A stretch of 64,000 nt of DNA from Ischnura elegans (taxonomy: Eukaryota; Arthropoda; Insecta; Odonata; Coenagrionidae): positions 95,931,073 to 95,995,072 of the forward strand of contig NC_060253.1 in NCBI RefSeq assembly GCF_921293095.1, in the 5' to 3' direction. The notes beneath the pieces are model-generated. The model worked only from the letters and a program-made list of their open reading frames with translations, was not told the DNA's origin and searched no databases. Below, in pieces: positions 1 through 9,786 of the stretch. The translations under genes were made by a program, and so were the position numbers. Position 1 is the first letter of the stretch, and each line of letters opens with the position of its first letter.

Positions 1-318
1 TATTTCCCTGAGTCCTTATCTCATTTGGCTCACAAAATTGGTTTTAATGCTGTGACATGGGGAATAAATTTAGTCCATCTTAAATGTACCCTTCATTTGA
101 TCTCCTCAAAGAAAACTTCCTCTGCAAATTTCCCTTGAAACCACTTTTATAGGTTGGAATTTTTGATGATATTTTTCATCTTTGACCAGCTGGTTGTATC
201 TCTTTAAAGTACAGCCAGTAGCCTACTCTGTTCTATTTCCACAGACTCTGCTTTTTATTTTTCTTATTTTATTTTAAAGCTAGATTCTTACTCTTCCATA
301 TGTTATTCCATCTCCAGG
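1..318. other. Flank with no supported gene
   Basis: AT-rich sequence with no ORF or repeat that I recognise. It ends in a polypyrimidine stretch and CAG that could serve as the acceptor of the candidate exon that follows, so it is probably intronic. Confidence 0.3.
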
Positions 319-569
319 ATTTATTCACATTTCATGAGGACACCCTTTCTTTGACGCATGGTTTATTGGATTGCAAATGCCTAAATGCAGATTCCAATGT
401 CAAGGAAAATTTAGGTCCAGCATCTGTTGATAATGAGCTAGATGATGATGATGAGAGAGAATGTCAGTTGGGCCTGGCAGCAAAAACATCTCAGACAGCT
501 TCTCTTCCTATCAGTCAACTAAACAATTGGAAGCATTTATCACCCCCATTTGAGGTTTCTGAACTTGAG
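319..569 (+). CDS. Candidate internal exon of an unidentified gene
   Basis: An open frame of about 84 codons lies between an acceptor-like tattccatctccag and a donor-like GAG|gtttgt. The peptide is hydrophilic, with an acidic run (DNELDDDDERE) near the middle and a Ser/Pro-rich end (LPISQLNNW, LSPPFEVSELE). I recognise no domain. A possible next exon starts after the ttttcag at 2484-2490; in matching phase 0 it would add about 20 residues and stop at a TGA. The intervening intron would hold the hAT element at 686-2389. The base composition and acidic patch look coding, but no homology supports it. It could equally be a chance ORF. Confidence 0.3.
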
Positions 570-685
570 GTTTGTCATCGAAACAGTTTTCTCTTCAATA
601 TGTAAAATAAATATGTACCAATTTTTTTGTTTAATCACTTGACCCTTAAAAAGTATAAGTTCATTGAAATATGATGTGTTATTTG

Positions 686-2389
686 TAGAGATGTGCGAAT
701 AGTATCCGCGAATACTCGAATACCTCGAATATTAGAAAGTATTCGATATTCGAGGTTTCGAATAGTTATGCGAAAAGTACCGCCTCGAATACCTCGAATA
801 CTTTGAATTTCGCGTCATACACTGTCGCACGCACGTCGTTGGTAGTTGACTCGGAAAAATGAAGAGAACTCTAGTCGTTTAGTGCTCGCTGCGCCGTTTT
901 ACGCAAGTTGACGAATTACATCAAATTCGTGGATTTTAGCGGAGAAAAGAGTTCGACGAGGGGAACCGAAAATGGTCGGGTTGGAAAAATCCGAAAATCC
1001 CCGATTCCCCCCACCAGGAGAACCTCAGCGCCGTGGGATAGCAACCTTAGGGCATTTCCCACGATCCGCTATCCCCCTCCATCCAGCACTTGCCTCACCC
1101 ACTCTGACGCTTTCCTCTTCTCCGAAATCAAACAAAAGGCCCCAGATCGCGCAGGGATCGCATTACGAAGACCCCTGCTTCGAAAAAAATATCGAGTTAC
1201 GAGAACAATAAAAACGTGTTTCACGCCCTCCCCACTTTTCTCACCCACTGACCTTTTTCTGGCTACCTGCTTCGAAGTTCCCCATTTCTGGAGGTCAACA
1301 GCTGTGTGAGTAACGTGGGATACTTACATTAGCGCATTTCCCAAGATCTGGTATCCCTCTCCATTCAGCACTAGCCCCACCTCTGAGGCTTTCCTCTTCT
1401 TCGAAATAAAAAAAAGGTCACAGCTCGCGCAGGGATCATATTACGAAGACCTTGGCTTCGAAAAAATACCAAGTTACACGAGAACAATAGAAACGTCTTT
1501 CGGGCCCTCCCTTTTCTCCCCCACTGACCTTTTTTTTCCTACCAGCTTCGAAGTTCCCCATTTCTGTGGAGGTCAACCGCTGCATGAGTCATCTATTAGC
1601 ACAAAAGGTGTCTAAGAATGACTTTCGTCAATTGATGTTACACCTTTATTGAATTGAAATATTAGTAATGTGCGCGTAATTTCAAAAAGAATAAGACCAA
1701 ACACGAAGTATTTCTGAGTTTATTTAAGCATTTTACGCAAAGAAATAAATGTCAAAATACGACGGAGACTTAGCATTCTGGCGAAACTCGATATGAGCAG
1801 CAGAGCTTCTCGGGAGTTGATGCCGTATTTTTTTCCGAAAACATATATCAAGTTACAATTTATGAGTGGTGCTATAAATCTTTATTGTTACAGTCCCAGA
1901 CAAAGGGATATTTTCTCAGAATATTTGGTTTCTCCCTGATAGCAATGCCAATTCATCTTCTTATCTCGTGAGAACTCCCAAAGATGGACTAATAATAATA
2001 ACTAACAAAAAAACTAACAAAATAATTGAAGAAAATCCGGTGGAAAAGAGCTTGTATTTTACAAAATGCCTGAGATTGTCAGCTAGCACTTGGCAGCAGG
2101 ATAGGGGGTAAAGTGATGTTAGTTGAATTAATTATATGCCCAATTGTTTCCATAAAATTAAAATATTCATTAATCAGCTAAATTCCTGTTCGAATCATTT
2201 AAAGGAAATCAAAATTACTCCCCAAAATCTTGTGTTTCCTGCTGCATAGGCAACCGAGTCAAACATACCAGCATTCATCATTTAGTATTCGAGGTATTCG
2301 AAATTCGAGGTATTCGAATATTCGAGCAATGATTTAATATTCGAATTCGATATTCGAATTCGAGAAATCTGCTATTCGACCCATCTCTA
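686..2389. mobile_element. Non-autonomous hAT-type DNA transposon, copy 1
   Basis: The ends are TAGAGATGTGCGAATAG on the left and the inverse of TAGAGATGGGTCGAATAG on the right, flanked by a perfect 8-bp direct repeat GTTATTTG (678-685 and 2390-2397). An 8-bp duplication with TAGAGATG termini is typical of the hAT superfamily. Both subterminal regions are dense in TATTCGA/TCGAATA words, as expected of transposase-binding sites. The interior holds two diverged tandem units of about 280 bp (1030-1306 and 1311-1590). No transposase is visible, and the ORFs inside are not transposase-like. A near-identical copy lies at 55500-57171. Copy 1 has an extra 25-30 bp AT-rich tandem stretch near 1990-2020. 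Confidence 0.88.
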
Positions 2390-2930
2390 GTTATTTGTAT
2401 TAAGCCAGAGTTAGATAATTAGGCTTGGTATTTTTTTCATTAATCCTGTATGAAAAAAATTCATATAGTTTCCTTTAATCCATTTTCAGGACATGGGACT
2501 TTCATTTTTACCAACCCACATCACTTTCATTTTCCAAAGTACAACGGAATGATTAGAGTGCAAATGGACTTAATAATCATGTTGCTATTTATGATGGTGA
2601 ATTGTTATTTGTTTTTTATTGTATTTATGAAAGAATATTATATTTGTTTCCTCATCAACTTATCTTGTATTTTTTACGTGGGAACCACCATTCCACCTCC
2701 ATCTAAACATTTCATGCTAAGAGTATAAAATTATTCAAGGGCGAGCATTCTTCTGATAAACTAAGAAAATCAGGAAATTTACTTGAGTATGGAAAATCAT
2801 GGAATGTCGAGGAAAATAACATGAAAGTCTGGAAAAATAATTTTTTCTGTGAAATTTAATTCAAGAACTTTCCTAAGCCTCCTATCTAAGCATCTAAAGC
2901 ATATCTAAGATTCTCTCGGGGGTATCAAGT

Positions 2931-3102
2931 GCAGAAAGGCTTCTCGGGCTTTCCACCAGGTAATTTGCTACATCTCTCCCGACATTTCGAAGAGCTCTTC
3001 ATCCTCATAATCTTCAGAAGATCCCCTGAGGATGAGAGCTCTTTGAAACGTCGGGAGAGATGGAGCAAATTTCCTGGTGGAAAGCCTGAGAAACCTTTCT
3101 GC
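2931..3102. repeat. Foldback hairpin with hammerhead-like core
   Basis: Two arms of about 75 bp, from GCAGAAAGGCTTCTCGGGC on the left to GAAACCTTTCTGC on the right, are imperfect inverted copies separated by about 20 bp. The right arm reads CTGAGGATGAGAGCTCTTTG then AAAC; the left arm, read on the minus strand, gives ATGAGGA, a GAAGAGCTCTTC palindrome and GAAAT. The same plan of long arms around CTGAGGA...GAAAC recurs at 27731-27910. CTGANGA and GAAA are hammerhead ribozyme core words, and such ribozymes are known in Penelope-like retroelements. That origin is an inference. Confidence 0.7.
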
Positions 3103-3274
3103 AAAAGCTTGATATTTGAGCCACCCATTCCCAACAATTCATTTAGATGGTACTCTGCAACTGTTACAATTCATTGCATTATTCTAATTTATGTATACAT
3201 AAAATAAAGACCCTTGTGACCAAGGGAACTACCTATCTTTGGCATATATGTACTGAGGCCCTTATATATATGTA

Positions 3275-3989
3275 CAGCAGACTCCCGATTATCCGGCTGC
3301 GGTTTATCCGGGTTGCGGATTATCCGTGCATGATTTTAACTCTCGCTCAATTTTTTCCGCAATCTTATAAAAAAACTTAAATCGGACCCAAAATCATCGG
3401 AATTACTGCATTAATGCTAGGATACACCAGGCTTATCATTTCCGTCAGAATCCCGTTCGTAAAACGGAAGCGATCGCGCGCTAGCCGCATTCAAGGGAGC
3501 ACCGATTTCGTGTTTCCCAAGCCTATCAGTGCGCGAACGCACTCCGTGATCACGGATACACGTCCCGCAGCAGATGCAACCCGGGCAACTTGTACGAGAC
3601 GCGACTGCGTGGCGTGGTGCCTGACAATGTATAGTTTCCGACGTCGAGCAGTCGTTTTGAAGCATTCGCGCAAATCACTTTTCTGTACCCGCGATCACAC
3701 ACCCACGAAAGTGTGGTTTTTGAAACCGTGCCTTACATGAAGCATTAATAATACGAGTACATTCATGTTATTGCCGCTAAAAAGATCGCGAACTGGCGAA
3801 GAAAGCTCTCGTTGAGTCCGGGAAGCACGCTCATAAAGCAGAATAACGGCATAAATAATAATATATTGTTTGTTTTACGTAAATTATGATCATTACAAGA
3901 CATTGGAGTTGATGTTTGGGTTATCCGTGTTTTCCGATTATTCGTGCCGTCCCTCCCCATCATTAGCCCGGATAATCGGGAGTCTACTG
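3275..3989. mobile_element. Non-autonomous pogo/Tigger-like element
   Basis: The left end is CAGCAGACTCCCGATTATCC and the right end is the inverse of CAGTAGACTCCCGATTATCC. Both are directly flanked by TA (3273-3274 and 3990-3991), the target site of the Tc1/mariner-pogo superfamily. Further TTATCCG words repeat inside each end. The CpG-rich interior has overlapping ORFs on both strands, but none resembles a DDE transposase or CENP-B-type DNA-binding domain. Confidence 0.8.
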
Positions 3990-5425
3990 TATATGAATGA
4001 GGCCCTTAACTAAGAATTGTAGTAATAATTTGCTCACTCACTGTTATACATATTTTGTGTATCTTCTCTTGAAATCTCTTTGTCCTATTATTCTAATATT
4101 AGACTGCCCTTAGCTGCCTTCCCCATATTTTTTCCCTGAGAGAATTTCTTTATAAGACCTATTTATATCTCATAATGTGGCCAGGGTTTGTGGTAGACTT
4201 CACTCTCGCACTCTTCATAGAATTGATTGTTCACTTAAACCCAATACATATATAAATTCAATAAAATAATTCTGGAAATGAAAGGGAAAGTTAAGTTAGC
4301 ATGAGGAAAAAATCTTCCTCATTCAGCCATTTTCTCTTAAGGGTAATTCCATGTCAATTCAACACAGAAAAGTGACATTTTCAACCCAACCACGTCAGAT
4401 TTCTTTCAAATTTGGTGTATTGAATGGTACTGGTAAGTGATGGAAAAATACCAATTGGTAGAGGTATATGATGATTTTGACAAAAGTTACAGGTCCGCAA
4501 ATGTTGTAAATTTGTCGAAATTTCAGCGTGTCTCTCTAAAGGTAAATGACTATAATTCCGGTTCTATTCAAGGTAGAAAAATTAAACTAATGTTTTTGGA
4601 ATGGTAATATGTAGGGCTTTACATTGATATACAACATGGCCTATTTATAATAATTTCAATACACGAGGTCTTTGACCTTGAATATCTCAAAATACCCCCC
4701 CTTCAATTTTTTTAATAAAAATATATGTTATTGCTCATACATTTTACTACACTCATACAAAATATCAAGATGGTACACTCAAGGCATCGTGCCCAAAAAA
4801 TTGTTTTTCTACGGAACTACACAAGTAAAATGCAAGAAGTACCACTTAAATATGAAATGCCCATTGTTGAACGGTATAGTTCATGGCTATATCACTGCAG
4901 TGTTACAGAAAACAATATGATGGGTAGCTTCAATGAAAATACAGTTAAAATTGGTAAAAACCAGGGGTGGTTTCAAAGAGGGGCTAGGGGGGCTAATCCC
5001 CCCAGGGGCCTCAAAATGTTGCTTCAGCTTGGCCATGTCTTCATCGTGATGGGAAGTCGGTGTATAGTTGAAGGTACATGATGGAATATTTACTTTGCTA
5101 CACTGAAACAACTCTTGTGCTGTCAATATATGGTTATCAAAAGGTCTCTTGAGGCTTGTCTTTTTACAGTCCCTGCAACCCCATCACAAGGTCCTTTGCC
5201 ATGAGCTGTTGTAAAAAAATGCCATTCTGTTGTGACATCAAAGCCTTCCTGATGGTAGCTCAGATTGATGAAATTTTTTCAGTTTTTGTGTTGGGCAGCA
5301 CATCCATCCGAAAAATAGTAAATGTGCTTTGGAGTTAAAAAGTGGCAATTCAGGGAATTGATGAAATTTCGCTGGAAACAATACACAGATACGATATCAT
5401 GATGAAGGCAGTCAGATAATTCTAC

Positions 5426-6476
5426 TTATGACACATGTTGTATTTTATTAGATGCAACGTCTCTATGGTAAGCCACGAATGGATGAATTGTGGCCTTTGA
5501 GATATTCCAGTAAAATCCTTGAACTTCATCTTGAATGATGAAGGAGTAGTTCTCTGCAAAATCACAAACCACAAGATATTCATTCACTTTGAGTTCTTCT
5601 TTCGTAGTTTTAAAGAATTGTGACTGCTGTTGTGTTATGAATGAGTGTGGTATTATATGCTTTAAACTGGATGAAAATGCTTCTAGGAAATCATTCTTTG
5701 ATTTTGTTAAAGTCTCTAAAACTGCCCTGCCAGTGGTCAACCAACATGCCAAGAGTAGACCCATACAAACAGTATGGGTTCCACTAGCACCCGCAACAAC
5801 ACAGTGCTTTGCCTGCAATTCACAAAATTTGGAGATTCCAATTTATAAATCTGGATATTTTTCCTTGAAATACATTATTATTATACAATACACAAATTCC
5901 TGTACATTTCCTTAATGTACCATGTAATCTGAGGCAAAAAATTCTCTCATGGTTTTCCTAACACTCCAGAGCTCTTCGGAAGCACAGTCAGAATCTGTGC
6001 CTTGTCACATATACTGTCTGAACTATGAAACTTATCTTTGAGCTGGGCTATGATTTCACTTTCTGCAGTCTCTTCCTTTTCAGGTTGCAACAAATAAGTA
6101 TGCTCCAAAACTGAGGCTACCTTTTTCAATTTTTCTTTTGGATAATTTTTCTCATTTTGAAGTCAATTTTTTTCACAGGAGATTCACCTAAAAAATGAAG
6201 GCTACTATTTAAATAATCCAGGGCAATAGCAGGTGCTATTTCATCTTCACTTACATCTTCTTTGGAAGTCCCTGGCATAGCACAGGCTACTTCAGCATGT
6301 TCTGATAACTTCTGTGATAATTTTTTTCGGCATTTACTGCAAATTTTCCCACCTATCAATACATAAGGTGATTCATTTGCCATCCACTCCTGAATGTCTC
6401 TCAAATTTTTCTTTTCTCTTGCATGGCCTTCTTCTTTAAATGGATTGCAAGAGTATATTTTTGACTTGAAAGCCAT
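5426..6476 (-). pseudogene. Transposase remnant of the TTAA-flanked element
   Basis: Three minus-strand open segments follow each other: 6476-6126 (116 aa), 6129-5947 (60 aa) and 5818-5426 (130 aa). The first has a Cys pair (ICSKCRKKL) after SCNPFKEEGH, a small zinc-binding-like N-terminus. The second contains QILTVLPKS. The third has HCVVAGASGTHTVC and VVCDFAENYSFIIQDEVQG, words I associate with widespread transposon-encoded proteins of invertebrates, though I cannot name the family securely. The segments are in different frames and about 125 bp is missing between the second and third, so the gene is internally deleted and not functional. It lies wholly between the element's inverted arms. 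Confidence 0.6.
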
Positions 6477-6531
6477 TTTTCACAAACTACTGTTTCACAT
6501 AAAAGAAATAGTGCTCAAAATTACTTATGCA

Positions 6532-6701
6532 CTTCACTGTAGTTCCAACTGAAGTCACATCCTGGGACAAACAACAGATAATTAGCTTAAATGACTGCCT
6601 GATTCTTACTCATATACCTCACTGTAGTTCCAACTAAAGTGACATCCATGGGACAAGCAACAGATAAGTAGCTTAAATGACTGTATGATTCTCACTTTAA
6701 A
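6532..6701. repeat. Two-copy tandem repeat, about 85-bp unit
   Basis: CTTCACTGTAGTTCCAACTG at 6532 recurs at 6617 as CCTCACTGTAGTTCCAACTA. The following bases (GGGACAA, CAACAGATAA, TAGCTTAAATGACTG) also align, with about 10% mismatch. The repeat lies inside the TTAA-flanked transposon. Confidence 0.8.
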
Positions 6702-7676
6702 TTAAACTCTATGAATCTAATCAGATTAGTCTCTCACAGCTTGATTCAATAATGAAAATATGTAATTAGGTTAACTGCAAGTTAGTCTTAATTAGATTAA
6801 CCCTTCAAGCCTGACTTTAAATGCCCGTGGTTCCTCTCCCAGCGTATGCAATGCACTGTATGCATCTTCTAAATGCCATGCCTAAAGCGTGCGCGATACA
6901 CCGAAGGCGTCCGAATCTTTTATTAAGAATTCCTATCTCTTAGCTTCCATTTATGTACTCTTAGTGAGTATATATGAGACATAACTGCCTGCTTTTTTTT
7001 GGGCCTCTTCTTTGCTTTTGTTTGTGTGCTCGTATTATTAAATAATATTTTTCCCAGCTGATGCTAGGATGCTTCGTCTAGGAGCAGTGTCTGGTGGACC
7101 CTCAAAGAAGATATTCTTCCACTCACGCTCCGATTTATGTGTTTTCTTAGCGATTGTGTGTTCTATGTGGGGGTGCTGAATGCTCTCCTCTGTGGCTCAT
7201 TATCATCTGCTTTTCTGCCTTATCGTTTCCTTTCTCTTTCATTGTGGCAATAATAGTGAGGGCATGGACCTGAATCTTGCAGCAAAGGAGGGGGTCCGAA
7301 AAAATTACCATTTTATCTAGTGTAAATTGGATACCCCCGGGGGGATTAGCCCCCCTAGCCCCTCTTTGAAACCACCCCTGGTTTTTACCAATTTTAACTG
7401 TATTTTCATTGAAGCTACCCATTCCAAAAACATTAGTTTAATTTTTCTACCTTGAATAGAACCGGAATTATAGTCATTTGCCTTTAGAGAGACACGCTGA
7501 AATTTCGACAAATTTACAACATTTGCGGACCTGTAACTTTTGTCAAAATCATCATATACCTCTACCAATTGGTATTTTTCCATCACTTACCAGTACTATT
7601 CAATACACCAAATTTGAAAGAAATCTGACGTGGTCGGGTTGAGAGGTGTGTTGAATTCACATGGAATGACCCTTAA

Positions 7677-8768
7677 GTTGAAAATAAGAAAAACTTGAAA
7701 GTTGCTGCCCACTTTTCATAAATTGTCAACATCATATGAGCTCATTCAGAGGAAACCTCCCATTGGGGGAAGGATCACAAGTGTGCAAACAACAATGAAC
7801 CTGTGAGACCAAGGATTATGACAGAAGCGGAGACCCCCTCGGCGAAAGATAGTGAGGTCCACAACTTACCAGCAAAAGGGTTAACGCCATCGATTTTTTT
7901 CTCCAAATAGCATAAGATGCAGGTGATGGATACATACATCCTAGCACTTATGTACGATTAATGTGTGATAACTGATACTATTAAATACATTGACTTTGAG
8001 AAAGGAAAGTGACTTGAACAATTTTTGAAACTCCTGAGTTCTTCAAATTCATAACTGACTGTGGAACACTAATGACCAGATGTGCTATGGTCCTAGATTT
8101 AATAATAACACACTCAATACTGTATTTTTTGTGTCCTTTCCTGAAAAATAAAAGATTTTTCTGCCATTATAAATAGTCTTTCAGAGATGCAAATGTGCAT
8201 CTTGGTATCAAAGCCATGCAGCCTGGATGTGCATTCACATCCATCTGTCTCAATGCGTTAATGTACCTTCTGTGAATGAAATGGAAAATCTGGCAGTTTG
8301 AGCTGAAATGCATTATCAACAACAAATCCAAAGCGGTGGATTGAGGAAAATAATTAATAGCTAGAGCAATGTCTGTAACCATCAGTTTATTGTGAAAAAA
8401 ATCAGCAAATATAAAACACATAACAGGATAGGTGATGTGATACATGGATACTGCCACAACCAAACGAGGAGAACCTCATGTGATGTTATACTGTATGATG
8501 AGTATTTAAAGAATATGATAACAGTTTTCTCAATCCAGATAACATAGCATAAAAAATATCCATATTACAAGGTACAAAAGTATTTATAATGATACATATT
8601 CCCAGCGCCAAAAAAATATAACCTGTCATGCACAGCAACTTTTAAAATTGGTAGGGGAGTCATACATGACTGTGGGAAAAATTATAAACCTTTTAAAATG
8701 TGGAAAAAACTTGATCCTCAACACCATGTGATTGTATTATTACAATGAGTTTGTACTAATATCATAAA
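7677..8768. other. Non-coding stretch between two transposons
   Basis: AT-rich and CpG-poor, without ORFs of coding character or recognisable repeats. It probably belongs to the region downstream of the minus-strand ECI2-like gene. Confidence 0.3.
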
Positions 8769-9083
8769 CACATTCAGTGCGGAGCAATAGTCAATTGACG
8801 TGGTCCCGTCCAAGCCGAGATACGGAGCATGTCAATTGACGTGCTCTGCCGGTCGGGCTGGGAGCCCTTTCTCTGCCTCCGTACGTGACTAATATCCACT
8901 TCCGAGTCTTCCAAACGTGTGAAAGGCCTTCGGTAAGCTTCCCTCTTTCGACCCGTGTGTGCCGTTTGTAAATAGCAGTATTTGAACGGAAGTTATGGCA
9001 CGAAAACCTCTCTCTATTTTTCTTTCTTATTTTATCGGCCGATTCTGACAACGTTCATGAAAATTGGGCCCACATTGAATGTG
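8769..9083. mobile_element. Short MITE-like repeat, copy 1
   Basis: About 315 bp bounded by CACATTCAGTGCGG and the inverse of CACATTCAATGTGG. The right flank is TTAA and the left is TAAA, so a decayed TTAA duplication is possible. The interior has paired GTCAATTGACGTG words and a long stretch (CGAAAACCTCTCTCTAT to CGGCCGATTCTGACAACG) that recurs almost unchanged at 58335-58616. The pattern suits a piggyBac-type MITE but the flanks are not decisive. Confidence 0.6.
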
Positions 9084-9630
9084 TTAATGTATCCTGGAAA
9101 TATTTAACTCATTGTATTCTTAATAACAAGTATCCTATAAGAATATTTTCCTGGATTAAAGCAAGTAAATATAGCATAAAATAGCGGTGGGTTGATGTTT
9201 ATCACTCTACAAGCTTGAAGAACGCACATAAGAGGCATCACAATGAAACAAACGTCATATTAATATCACAGCCAGATTTTGACATCACCAGGCAGTAAAA
9301 ACTACCTGGTTAATTACTAAAAAATTCTGCATTTGTGCATTATTATGAGCAATAAATTTGAAGAATTGAAAATATTTGTTTAAATTAAATTACAATGTTT
9401 TTATAATGAGCAGTCAAATCTGTACATTGTGATGAGTTAAATTTACTGTGAATAAGATTATTTCCATCAGTCCAATATCTGTTACTCTATCTTTTCTTCT
9501 GTTCTTTCTCTTCTCCTGTTCCTTGAAGTTCTATCCCTTTATAGTTTTCGCATAGAATAAGACTTCATTAACCTAAATTGCACAAATGGTAAGCAGCCTT
9601 ATCCATCCGCAAAGTCTTGAGAAATCGTGC
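9084..9630. other. 3' flank of the ECI2-like gene
   Basis: AT-rich sequence directly downstream of the ECI2-like stop codon on the minus strand, expected to hold its 3' UTR and polyadenylation site. I could not pick out a convincing minus-strand AATAAA. No other gene or repeat is seen. Confidence 0.35.
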
Positions 9631-9786
9631 TCAAAGTTTATTTCGCCGAGAAATAAAACTCAGGAGTCCTTGGATAAAATCTTCGGATGACCATCTTTCC
9701 TTGAGCGTTTCAACTTCAGCTTCATTGGCTTGTCTTAAATCATCTAGATCCCATCGACGAACCAGCGCTTTAGTACACATCAATGA
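9631..9786 (-). CDS. ECI2: ECI2-like coding exon 6 (C-terminus)
   Basis: Follows acceptor ttcttttcag and starts in phase 0 with [12 protein letters not shown]. It encodes the helical C-terminal part ([14 protein letters not shown]) and ends FISRRNKL-stop. The last three residues NKL fit a relaxed peroxisomal targeting signal 1. Confidence 0.9.
   Translation of the reverse strand, partial: SLMCTKALVRRWDLDDLRQANEAEVETLKERWSSEDFIQGLLSFISRRNKL

Larger units (their letters stand above)
4341..7672. mobile_element. Long-TIR DNA transposon with TTAA target site
   Basis: TTAA flanks both ends (4337-4340 and 7673-7676). The termini are GGGTAATTCCATGTCAATTC and the inverse of GGGTCATTCCATGTGAATTC. The right arm is continuous for about 340 bp (7330-7672). 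The left arm matches it in two blocks (4341-4603 and 4918-5007) separated by about 314 bp. The short repeat ATGG at both edges of that block suggests a microhomology deletion in the right arm, though an insertion on the left is possible. Both arms carry a G/C-rich motif (GGGGCTAGGGGGGCTAATCC). The interior holds minus-strand transposase remnants. TTAA is shared by piggyBac, Kolobok and Sola3 families; I cannot assign one. Confidence 0.82.

Noticed and set aside
908-1309. Open frame of 133 codons inside the hAT element
   Set aside because: It lies in the duplicated non-coding units, shows no hAT transposase residues, and the equivalent frame in copy 2 differs in length and start.
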